NCBI GenBank assembly: GCA_022573485.1 | Contig: JACZTW010000124.1 | Coordinates: forward strand, 1-10,146 | Source: Planctomycetota bacterium | GTDB taxonomy: Bacteria; Planctomycetota; Phycisphaerae; UBA1845; CAIVHJ01 | Reading direction: 5' to 3' | DNA: 10,146 bases | Part shown: piece by piece, positions 1-6,298 of the stretch | How the letters are laid out: every line of letters starts with the position of its first letter | Numbering within the stretch: position 1 is the stretch's first letter | The notes under the pieces: generated by a model | What the model saw: the letters and a program-made list of their open reading frames with translations, nothing else | The model's database searches: none | Told to the model about the DNA's origin: nothing | Position numbers and translations under genes: made by a program

Positions 1-146
1 TGTCGTTGGAGGGAATGTTGTCCTGTGTCAAAGGCGGCGCGGAACACTTTTGTGCCGCGTGCTTCACCGGCGAGTACCCCGTGCCCATCGAAGACACGTT
101 CAGCAAATTCGAGATGGAAAGACACAAGATGAAGATGTTCGATTAG
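1..146 (+). CDS. purF: Amidophosphoribosyltransferase PurF, C-terminal end (5' partial)
   Basis: This is the last 47 codons of a gene entering from the left, read in the frame that begins at base 3 and ending with TAG at 144-146. The peptide contains FCAACFTGEYP, followed by a short Lys/Met-rich tail ending KMFD. The CxxC-FTGxYP motif is characteristic of the C terminus of glutamine-PRPP amidotransferase, the first committed enzyme of purine synthesis (PRPP + glutamine to phosphoribosylamine). In Bacillus-type PurF these two cysteines ligate a [4Fe-4S] cluster, so this copy looks like the Fe-S-containing class. That is family knowledge; the other ligands and the N-terminal catalytic Cys lie outside the window. 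Its neighbour purM acts later in the same pathway, which supports the call. Confidence 0.88.
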   Translation, partial: SLEGMLSCVKGGAEHFCAACFTGEYPVPIEDTFSKFEMERHKMKMFD

Positions 147-198
147 GCGCTGTTTGAAAACTCCTGTAGCTGTTGGCGTCTCTGCCGACCGCCTCTGG

Positions 199-284
199 GT
201 GGCATGGGCAAGTACCCTTGCCCGTGTCGATGAGGACACGACTGCCCACGGGCAAGTCCCGGCGCGCCGGGATGCCCATGCCAC
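199..284. repeat. Nested inverted-repeat element in the purF-purM spacer
   Basis: A 12-bp perfect inverted repeat, GTGGCATGGGCA (199-210) and TGCCCATGCCAC (273-284), encloses more symmetry. CTTGCCCGTG (217-226) pairs perfectly with CACGGGCAAG (247-256). A 16-bp perfect palindrome, TCCCGGCGCGCCGGGA, fills 257-272 and abuts the right terminal arm. GGGCAAG occurs twice (206-212 and 250-256), and both copies are complementary to CTTGCCC at 217-223, so two mutually exclusive hairpins are possible. CGTGTC (223-228) also pairs with GACACG (235-240). Nothing here looks coding. It could be a dispersed extragenic palindromic element (REP/MITE-like) or a structured purM leader. No flanking target-site duplication is obvious, and no second copy was noticed in this window. 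Confidence 0.75.
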
Positions 285-313
285 GCCATACACAGGCAGC
301 CCGGATAGTCACG

Positions 314-1354
314 ATGCCCAAACGACTGACTTACAAATCATCCGGCGTCAGTATTGAGGCCAACGACGCCCTGGTTCGCCGGATCCAGCGCTCCATCAAG
401 TCCACGCAGGATCATCGCGTCATCGACTCGGTCAACGGCTTTGCGGGCCTGTTCTCGATTAGCCAACTCGGGCGGAAATATAAAGACGCGGTCCTCGTCG
501 GATGCAGCGACGGCGTGGGCAGCAAGGTCCTGCTCGCGGCCCAGGCCGGCAGTTTTGACACGATCGGGATCGACCTGGTGGCGATGAACATCAACGACAT
601 GGCCACCTGCGGCGCTGAACCGTTGTTCTTCCTCGACTACGTGGCGCTCAACAAAAACATCCCCAAACGCACGGCGGCGATCGTGGCGGGCGTTGCCAAA
701 GGGTGCCGTCTGGCGGGCTGTGCCCTGCTCGGCGGCGAGACAGCCGAAATGCCGGACATCTACCGCAAGGGCGATTTTGACCTCGCCGGCTTCGCCGTCG
801 GCATCGTCGGGCGCAAGCACTTGATCACGGGCGAGGACATCAGACCCGGCGACTCGATCATCGGGCTGGGTTCTTCCGGGATTCACTCCAACGGCTATTC
901 GCTGGTGCGAAAGGTTTTCTTCGAGGCCCACAACTACAAACTCTCAAGCCGGATCAAGGGCCTGCGTGGTTTGCTCGGCGCCGAGCTGCTCAAGCCGACG
1001 CGCATCTACATCCAGCCGATTCTGGAGTTGCTGCGCGGGAGACGAAAAGTCCTTGGGCTGGCCCACATCACGGGCGGTGGGCTGCCGGGCAACGTGCCTC
1101 GAATGCTGCCGCCCGGCTGCCAGGCGCTCATCCGCAAAAAGGCATGGAAGGTGCCGCCGATCTTCAATATCATGCAGTCGCTCGGAGTGCCCGAATCCGA
1201 AATGTATCGCACCTTCAACATGGGTATCGGTATGGCTGTCGTCGTGCGCCGGAACAATTCGAGAGCGGTCGTCGAGCGCTTCAAGAGCCATAAAATCAAG
1301 GCCTTTGTTATCGGTGAGATCGTATCAGGCAAGCGAATATGCAGCTTCGTTTGA
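314..1354 (+). CDS. purM: Phosphoribosylformylglycinamidine cyclo-ligase (AIR synthetase) PurM
   Basis: This 346-residue protein has the usual PurM length. The enzyme closes FGAM to aminoimidazole ribotide with ATP, the fifth step of de novo purine synthesis, in the cytoplasm. Visible family motifs in order are: N-terminal LTYKSSGVSIEA; GCSDGVGSKVLLA followed by IGIDLVAMNINDMATCGAEP (ATP-binding half); LLGGETAEMPDIY with DLAGFAVGIV; GLGSSGIHSNGYSLVRKV; ITGGGLPGNVPRML; and FNMGIGMAVVV near the C terminus. I chose the ATG at 314 because homologues start just before the YKxxGV block. The open frame runs back to 173, but that stretch is an unrelated translation of the repeat-bearing spacer. No strong Shine-Dalgarno is seen before 314. 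It follows purF by 167 bp on the same strand, and the next gene converges on it. Confidence 0.95.
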   Translation: MPKRLTYKSSGVSIEANDALVRRIQRSIKSTQDHRVIDSVNGFAGLFSISQLGRKYKDAVLVGCSDGVGSKVLLAAQAGSFDTIGIDLVAMNINDMATCGAEPLFFLDYVALNKNIPKRTAAIVAGVAKGCRLAGCALLGGETAEMPDIYRKGDFDLAGFAVGIVGRKHLITGEDIRPGDSIIGLGSSGIHSNGYSLVRKVFFEAHNYKLSSRIKGLRGLLGAELLKPTRIYIQPILELLRGRRKVLGLAHITGGGLPGNVPRMLPPGCQALIRKKAWKVPPIFNIMQSLGVPESEMYRTFNMGIGMAVVVRRNNSRAVVERFKSHKIKAFVIGEIVSGKRICSFV

Positions 1355-1380
1355 AGTGGCCTAAGCGGTCGGCCTGGCGC

Positions 1381-2463
1381 TCATTTCTTCAGCAGCAGTT
1401 CGATGATCTCTTTGATTCCTTCGTAGTCGCTGTTCGCTGCTTGCTGGGAGGGGTCGTCCGTCGGTTCGAACACCGGGCCCGGATGGACATAACGCACTTT
1501 GCCCAAGCGATCCACGATAAAGCTCACGCTGGTCGGCGAATGAGGGTGATTGCGGCGGTAGATTCTCTCCAGAACGCGCCAATCTTCATCGACGGCTACG
1601 GGGCCGTGGTAGTCGCGCTCGGCTGCGGCGCGCATGATCTTCCGATCATCGACTGCTTGCGGCGGCTTGGGGTGATAGACTGCCACGGTCTGAAAACCCC
1701 GCCCGGCGAATCGCTTTTCGAGTCTTGTGATGGCCGGCAGACTGCGCTCGCAGTAGGGACAACTTTCCGTCCACCAGCGCACGAGCGTCACTTTGCCCTT
1801 CAACACAAGCGGTGCTTTCCCCGCTGTATTGAGCCAGCGCAGGCCGGCCAAATCGAATTGCCGGCCGATCAATTCCCGCCCGGAGCGAGATTGCGGAACG
1901 CGGGTATCGCGGTCGGTTTGCTCTTCGAGTAGCTGCTCGATCAAGCCCGTTGCCTGCGAAACGCTGATGTGGAAATCATTGAATCGCACGACCCCAACGC
2001 GGTCGATAATGATGACCCACGGCGTGCCGCCCGTTCGGTAGCGGCCCATCAATTCCGACCGCCGGCCTTTCTCGCCGCTTTGGCCGATCGGGATTTCGAG
2101 CGAATACTGCTTCGCTACTTCCTTGGCGCGTTCGAACGTGTTCGAAGAGAATCCTTCAAACACCGTCTGCACCGCCACGAAAGCAACATTGTCGTTCTCG
2201 CGAAATCGTTGAATCACTTTCTGGAGCGTCGGGAACCCACGTTGATGACAACCCGGACACCATGACTGAAAACAATACAAGTAAAGGACTTTGTCCTTGT
2301 AGTCGGAGACATCGAGCGTCGTCTTGCCCCCGGGCAGGTTAAGCCATTGGTTCACACCCCACTCCGGCGCGGGCCGGCCCACAACCCCGCGGTCCCCGGC
2401 CGAGGCCATCGAACACGCCGCCATCACAACGATCACACACGACATTTGGGCCACGGTTTTCAT
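1381..2463 (-). CDS. Exported protein with two tandem TlpA/thioredoxin-like domains
   Basis: This 360-residue protein is probably a periplasmic thiol-disulfide or antioxidant protein. Residues 1-22 form a signal peptide; cleavage after ASA is plausible, but VMAAC with Cys17 could also be a weak lipobox. Domain 1 (about 26-185) has the TlpA/AhpC-type entry GRPAPEWGV, the active-site motif WCPGC (Cys69, Cys72) and a cis-Pro candidate in GGTPWV (148). Domain 2 (about 198-360) repeats the plan: IGRQFDLAGLRWLN, then SCPYC (Cys235, Cys238) and SPTSVSFIVD. The duplicated WLN segment and the two CxxC motifs suggest internal duplication. Domain 2 lacks the usual Trp before its first Cys. GGAG (complement of 2472-2475) lies 8 nt before the ATG and supports the start. 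The gene converges with purM, 26 bp away. Its substrate partner is unknown. Confidence 0.82.
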   Translation of the reverse strand: MKTVAQMSCVIVVMAACSMASAGDRGVVGRPAPEWGVNQWLNLPGGKTTLDVSDYKDKVLYLYCFQSWCPGCHQRGFPTLQKVIQRFRENDNVAFVAVQTVFEGFSSNTFERAKEVAKQYSLEIPIGQSGEKGRRSELMGRYRTGGTPWVIIIDRVGVVRFNDFHISVSQATGLIEQLLEEQTDRDTRVPQSRSGRELIGRQFDLAGLRWLNTAGKAPLVLKGKVTLVRWWTESCPYCERSLPAITRLEKRFAGRGFQTVAVYHPKPPQAVDDRKIMRAAAERDYHGPVAVDEDWRVLERIYRRNHPHSPTSVSFIVDRLGKVRYVHPGPVFEPTDDPSQQAANSDYEGIKEIIELLLKK

Positions 2464-2533
2464 GGTGCGTTCTCCAGCTTCGGGTTTCCGAAATCGCCGT
2501 CCTCCCCAACCACATCCGCCAGCCTTAATATAT

Positions 2534-2554
2534 CATGAATCGTACGATTTCATG
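2534..2554. promoter_or_regulatory. Near-perfect palindrome upstream of the thioredoxin-like gene (possible operator)
   Basis: CATGA, the perfect 10-bp palindrome ATCGTACGAT, one extra T and TCATG together form a 20-bp palindrome with a single inserted base. It lies about 70 bp upstream of the minus-strand start at 2463. On that strand it is followed directly by an AT-rich TATATT (complement of 2528-2533), which could serve as a -10 box. No convincing -35 hexamer is present. The placement suits a dimeric repressor or activator site. The regulator is unknown, and function is inferred from symmetry and position only. Confidence 0.4.
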
Positions 2555-2614
2555 CATTTCCAGGGCGCTCCACGGATTTCACGCCTTTGAGAACCTCGAA
2601 CTCGCGAGCCACGC

Positions 2615-4351
2615 TCAGTATCGCCAGCTCTCGAGGTCGGCCCCGGCCGGAGCAGTCTTGCGAATGCGCTCCATGATCTTGTCAACGTACATTTGGTGGT
2701 AACGCAGCCGCGAGGTGGCGTTCGGGCGCTCGTGATCGCCGTTCCAGCAATGTTCGGCCCGCTCTCCATAATCGACGATTCCATCGTAATGCGGATCGCG
2801 GGTCTGCTCCAGAAATTCCTCTGTCAGGTAAACCGCGTTGTTGAGGTAATAGTTGTCCATCGTGCCGCAGTAAATGTGGATCTTGCCCCTCAACTTGGGA
2901 CCCAGAGTTTTCCAGTCCCGTTGCATGATGTAGCGGAGGTCGTAGTTCTCGCGCCAGTATTCGGCGACCGCATGATCGATCTCGCCGGTCAACTTGTTCC
3001 AGATCCGCCTCGGATATCCATCCGGGCCGACCGGGCTGTACACGGCCTCCCAAATGTCCCATTGATCCCCGGATCGCGAGTGCGTTCCGAGCACCAGCTC
3101 CCGATGATTGATTTGTTCGAGCGTGGCGCTGACGTGCCCCAAGTAATCTCGGAGACCCGGGCGAGGCGTGCGTTTCCATTGGCCTTCGACGTGATAGGCG
3201 CTCGTGTCCTTATAAATGTCGACAACGGTGTAGGCACGAAAATCGATTGGATCGGGGCAGGCTGCGAAACAGCCGTTGAATTCATCGGGATAGAAGACCT
3301 GAACTGCGAGGGCTTCCCACCCACCCGTCGATCCGCCATAGGTGAATCGTGCCCAACCGGCCCCAATCGCTCGAAACTTCTTCTCCACGAACGGAATCAA
3401 CTCGTACATGATCGCATCACCGTACGGGCCGAGGTTCTGCGAGTTTACGGCGTAGGAATCATCGTAGTACGGATTCGCGTGTTGCACTTCGATGATAATC
3501 ATCCGGGGCGTATTGGGGCCGATCCATTCCTTGTAGAATTGATGGGCGTGCTCCTGGACGATGCGGTTGTACCCGTGAACTTTGAATCTCTCGCTGTAGT
3601 CGGGCTCCAGATTAGGGTCGGGCGGTTCCTCGCGAAAGCCGCCGAACGTGCGTGGGAAGTGGCCGTGGTTGATGATCAGTGGGTAGCGTGCCTCGGGATG
3701 TTCGTCGAATCCCTCCGGCAACAGCACGCAAGCGCCCAAGTGCATCGGCCGCCCCCAGAACTCGGAGAGGAGCTTGCTCTGGATCTTGACATGCTTGATG
3801 TACTGGGTGTCCGCAGGCGGGGCGATCGGCGGGATCTCTTGATCGAGCGAGATGCGGATCAATTCGTCTTTGTTTGGATCAATTCGCACCTTGCGCGGCG
3901 TGCTGTAGAGGTTGCCCGGCGCCCGATTCCAGTGTTGGCCTTCACCGCGGTCCATAGGCAGCTTCACGACGTGACCATCAGCACGGTGGAAGGTCTCGTA
4001 GCGGTGCAGCAGTCCCTGCACCCAGTATTCTCCAGGGGGCACCCGATCCAGGCTTCGTAAGGGAAAGCCCAAGACCTTCCCATCGAATATGGCTTCGGCT
4101 TCCGGTTTGAGTCCGTTCACATCGATCCCGAAGATCAACTGACCGTTTGCCCCGTCGTTGATCTGGAATCGAGGCTCCTTTGAACCGTCCTTCGAGATCA
4201 TCAAGAGCATGCGACCGTCGAGCGGTACTTGGGATCGAGCGCTCGGAAATGAGCAACCGACTCGCAGTTGCCCATCGGCCGCCATTGCCGACGATCGCGG
4301 ACCGAGCAACGAAACCAGGACGATCAGCAGCGACAGAACTGAAACTCGCAT
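2615..4351 (-). CDS. Exported alpha/beta-hydrolase, putative esterase (esterase D type)
   Basis: This 578-residue protein begins with a clear Sec signal peptide: MRVS, a Leu/Val-rich core, then AMA before ADG. It should therefore act in the periplasm or outside the cell. A non-catalytic N-terminal region of about 180 residues precedes the hydrolase fold. The fold shows a strand and loop ending INHGH (about residue 229) and the nucleophile elbow YGGSTGGW with Ser341. An Asp candidate lies in YCGTMDNYY (Asp499), and His candidates are in EHCWNGDHE (534, 540). These fit a Ser-Asp-His esterase of the putative-esterase family; the substrate cannot be read from sequence. The open frame extends upstream to 4480, but the ATG at 4351 has an excellent Shine-Dalgarno and begins the signal peptide. 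The thioredoxin-like gene follows 151 bp downstream on the same strand. Confidence 0.8.
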   Translation of the reverse strand: MRVSVLSLLIVLVSLLGPRSSAMAADGQLRVGCSFPSARSQVPLDGRMLLMISKDGSKEPRFQINDGANGQLIFGIDVNGLKPEAEAIFDGKVLGFPLRSLDRVPPGEYWVQGLLHRYETFHRADGHVVKLPMDRGEGQHWNRAPGNLYSTPRKVRIDPNKDELIRISLDQEIPPIAPPADTQYIKHVKIQSKLLSEFWGRPMHLGACVLLPEGFDEHPEARYPLIINHGHFPRTFGGFREEPPDPNLEPDYSERFKVHGYNRIVQEHAHQFYKEWIGPNTPRMIIIEVQHANPYYDDSYAVNSQNLGPYGDAIMYELIPFVEKKFRAIGAGWARFTYGGSTGGWEALAVQVFYPDEFNGCFAACPDPIDFRAYTVVDIYKDTSAYHVEGQWKRTPRPGLRDYLGHVSATLEQINHRELVLGTHSRSGDQWDIWEAVYSPVGPDGYPRRIWNKLTGEIDHAVAEYWRENYDLRYIMQRDWKTLGPKLRGKIHIYCGTMDNYYLNNAVYLTEEFLEQTRDPHYDGIVDYGERAEHCWNGDHERPNATSRLRYHQMYVDKIMERIRKTAPAGADLESWRY

Positions 4352-4359
4352 GGCGCACA

Positions 4360-4366
4360 CCTCCTC
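4360..4366 (-). promoter_or_regulatory. Strong Shine-Dalgarno that fixes the esterase start
   Basis: On the minus strand this reads GAGGAGG, 8 nt before the ATG at 4351. It supports that ATG over the longer open frame to 4480, whose extra N-terminal residues have no signal-peptide character. Confidence 0.75.
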
Positions 4367-4423
4367 AACTTTGAAAGCCGAACGGGTCTGTGGTCTGACG
4401 CAGAGTAGGACATGAATTGGTGC

Positions 4424-4476
4424 TCGGCAAGTCCGCCGACATGGGTAGAACCATGCCTGAGATCGAAATCGCAGGC
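4424..4476. repeat. Three consecutive short inverted repeats
   Basis: TCGGC/GCCGA (4424-4428 and 4435-4439, 6-nt loop) is followed at once by CATGG/CCATG (4440-4444 and 4451-4455, 6-nt loop). Next comes GCCTG/CAGGC (4455-4459 and 4472-4476), with an inner GAT/ATC pair (4461-4463 and 4468-4470) around a CGAA loop and one a-g mismatch between the two stems. The second and third share base 4455, so they would fold alternately or fray. The stems are short; the close head-to-tail packing is what makes them notable. Confidence 0.4.
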
Positions 4477-4580
4477 TCAAGTGAATATTGCAGCGAACCC
4501 CTTCCAGAATTTCGCTAAGTCCTGTAGCATGATGCGCTTCGGTGCAGACGTGGCGACCCCAAGTTGAGCTTCTGGCACAT

Positions 4581-4620
4581 CATCGATCCGCGATCCCGCA
4601 GCGGGCGCGGGCTGTCGATG
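4581..4620. promoter_or_regulatory. Long hairpin 39 bp before the ketosynthase start
   Basis: An outer stem CATCGA/TCGATG (4581-4586 and 4615-4620) and inner stems CCGCG/CGCGG (4588-4592 and 4606-4610) and CCCG/CGGG (within 4595-4605) stack into one GC-rich hairpin. It has a 2-nt bulge (AT, 4593-4594) and a small internal loop. No T-run follows on either strand, so it is not a classic intrinsic terminator. Its position suits a 5' UTR structure or protein-binding site controlling the lipid gene group. The role is inferred. Confidence 0.5.
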
Positions 4621-4658
4621 CGGGCGAACGCTGCACTTCAAACTGAACCAGGACGCTG

Positions 4659-5897
4659 ATGCCCGATCAAGAAACCATCGTCATCACCGGTGTCGGTCTC
4701 ACTTCCCCGCTGGGCAATGAGCTGGCCACCCTTCGGCGCAATCTTCTCGACGGTATTTCCGGCGTCTCGACGATGGAGACGCGCTTCATGGGCGAGGTCT
4801 TCGCGGGGATCTGCAACTTCGACGAGCGAAGACACCAATCTTCCAAGGAGCGCCGGCGCGGCACGCGTGCGGGGTCGATTTCGATCTTCTGCGCCAGCGA
4901 AGCGGTCGCCAGTGCCCAGCTCGATCTGGATACGATTGGACGCAGCCGGATCGGCATATTCATCGGCGTGACCGAGCACGGCACCGTCGAGACTGAGAAT
5001 GAAATTAATGTCATTCGAGGGTTTGATTACGATACTAAATGCTGGTCGCATCACCACAATCCGCGTACGGTGGCCAACAACCCCGCCGGCGAAGTGACCA
5101 TCAACATGGGCATCACCGGCCCGCACTACACCATCGGCGCCGCCTGTGCAGCGGGCAACGCGGGCTTGATTCAAGGTTGCCAAATGCTGCGGCTCGGCGA
5201 AGTGGACGCAGCCATCTGCGGCGGCGTGTCGGAGTCGATCCACTCCTTCGGGATCTTCGCCAGCTTCGCCAGCCAAGGGGCGCTGGCCTCACACGCCGAC
5301 CCGACCAAAGCCTCCAGGCCTTTCGATAAGAATCGCAACGGCATCGTGGTGGCCGAGGGCGGCTGCCTGTATCTGCTCGAACGCTTGAGCGACGCCACAC
5401 GCCGAGGGGCGCCAATTGTTTGCGAGTTGGTCGGCTATGCGATGAATTCCGATGCCTGTGACCCAGTGATGCCGTTGCCCGAGCGTTTGGCGGAGTGCAT
5501 GACGGCGGCCGTCCGCCGGGCGGGCATTGAGCTGTCGCAAGTCAACATCATCAACACGCACGCCACTTCCACGCCCTCCGGCGACGAGCAGGAAGCGATC
5601 GCCATCCGGCAGGTGTTTGGCGATTATCCCAACGTGTACGTAAACAACACCAAGAGCTTCATAGGCCACGCCATGGGCGCCGCCGGGGCGCTGGAATTGG
5701 CCGGGAATCTGGGGGCTTTTGACGACGGCATGGTCCATCCCACGATCAATGTGGAGGAACTCGACCCCGCCTGCGCCATGCGTAATTTGGTCTGCAACGA
5801 GCCCAGAGACATCGGCAGGGTGGACTATATTTTGAACAACTCTTTTGGTATGCTGGGCATCAATTCCGCCACAGTGGTCAAGCGCCACTCGGCCTGA
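4659..5897 (+). CDS. Beta-ketoacyl-ACP synthase, FabF-like (KS II family)
   Basis: This 412-residue condensing enzyme has the standard FabF length. It would join an acyl-thioester to malonyl-ACP by decarboxylative Claisen condensation in the cytosol. It opens with VITGVGLTSPLG, as FabF does. The Cys-His-His set is intact: Cys163 in GAACAAGNAG, His301 in NTHATSTPSGDE, and His337 with Lys332 in NNTKSFIGHAMGAAGA. An intact Cys argues against a chain-length-factor partner, which lacks it. The contexts are divergent from housekeeping FabF: Ala replaces Gly in the NxHGTS block, and a run of three His occurs at 131-133. AGGA at 4650-4653 supports the start. The ACP gene follows after 39 bp. Together these suggest a specialised acyl-chain pathway rather than the main fatty-acid synthase, although no fabD, fabH or fabG is visible to confirm that. 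Confidence 0.88.
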   Translation: MPDQETIVITGVGLTSPLGNELATLRRNLLDGISGVSTMETRFMGEVFAGICNFDERRHQSSKERRRGTRAGSISIFCASEAVASAQLDLDTIGRSRIGIFIGVTEHGTVETENEINVIRGFDYDTKCWSHHHNPRTVANNPAGEVTINMGITGPHYTIGAACAAGNAGLIQGCQMLRLGEVDAAICGGVSESIHSFGIFASFASQGALASHADPTKASRPFDKNRNGIVVAEGGCLYLLERLSDATRRGAPIVCELVGYAMNSDACDPVMPLPERLAECMTAAVRRAGIELSQVNIINTHATSTPSGDEQEAIAIRQVFGDYPNVYVNNTKSFIGHAMGAAGALELAGNLGAFDDGMVHPTINVEELDPACAMRNLVCNEPRDIGRVDYILNNSFGMLGINSATVVKRHSA

Positions 5898-5936
5898 GAC
5901 TCCAAGGCAGCCGCATTTTAGTTCATCGAGGGAACA

Positions 5937-6203
5937 ATGACCGATTCGGAAGTCAGACAAGTCGTTGTGGACATCATCGAAATTATTGCGCCCGACGCAG
6001 ATCTTTCAAACATCAAAGACGACGTGCGACTGCGCGATCAACTTGAGTTGGATTCCATGGACTTCCTCGATATCGTCATGGAACTCCGCAAACGCTACAA
6101 GATCGAAGTGCCCAAGGAAGAATACCAAGAGCTCGCCTCGCTCGACAGTTGCGTCGCCTATCTCGGTCCAAAGTTCCAGGCCATCGGCGCCGGAGCTGAG
6201 TAG
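5937..6203 (+). CDS. Acyl carrier protein
   Basis: This 88-residue acidic protein has the usual ACP size and helix pattern. The phosphopantetheine attachment site is Ser40 in LELDSMDFLDIV, matching the DSx motif at the start of helix II. It would carry growing acyl chains as thioesters for the ketosynthase 39 bp upstream. The C-terminal tail ending AIGAGAE is short and flexible. The start is set by GAGGGA at 5928-5933, 3 nt before ATG. Because it is paired with a divergent ketosynthase, it is more likely a dedicated carrier than the main AcpP. That is inference from context, and no housekeeping acpP is available here for comparison. Confidence 0.92.
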   Translation: MTDSEVRQVVVDIIEIIAPDADLSNIKDDVRLRDQLELDSMDFLDIVMELRKRYKIEVPKEEYQELASLDSCVAYLGPKFQAIGAGAE

Positions 6204-6298
6204 TTCGTTGTTCGGAATCCGCCGTCCCCTCCGATGGCTTGCCGTTTGGCAGCCCTGCCGATGGCGATTGGAGTTGATTAGATGAGAGAGAACACCGT

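Larger units (their letters stand above)
4352..4658. other. Divergent intergenic region between esterase and ketosynthase
   Basis: These 307 bp separate two divergently read genes and must hold the promoter of at least the esterase gene, probably both. I see no convincing ORF and no tRNA. Hexamers close to the sigma-70 consensus are not evident. What stands out is a chain of small hairpins at 4424-4476 and a larger one at 4581-4620, listed separately. The ketosynthase Shine-Dalgarno AGGA (4650-4653) closes the region, 5 nt before its ATG. Confidence 0.6.

Noticed and set aside
173..313. N-terminal extension of PurM from an ATG at 173
   Set aside because: The extra 47 residues come from the palindromic spacer, have no resemblance to PurM, and the family start matches ATG 314.
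338..931. Minus-strand open frame of 197 codons inside purM
   Set aside because: It is a shadow frame of purM with no independent motif or ribosome site.
1355..1380. Bidirectional terminator between purM and the convergent thioredoxin-like gene
   Set aside because: Only a 4-bp GGCC pairing is visible and there is no T-run, which is too weak to call.
2693..4060. 455-codon plus-strand open frame opposite the esterase
   Set aside because: It is antisense to a well-supported gene with signal peptide and GxSxG motif. Its translation shows no recognisable domain and is explained by GC-rich codon bias.
4352..4480. Longer esterase start at 4480
   Set aside because: The extension has no signal-peptide character, while ATG 4351 follows a strong Shine-Dalgarno and starts a clear signal sequence.
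162..4528. Shared TCCTGTAGC at 162-170 and 4520-4528 as a dispersed repeat
   Set aside because: Nine-base matches are expected many times by chance in 10 kb, and the flanks do not match.
4659..6203. Type I polyketide synthase or type II KS/chain-length-factor pair
   Set aside because: There is a single stand-alone ketosynthase with its active-site Cys and no second KS-like gene or fused acyltransferase domain.
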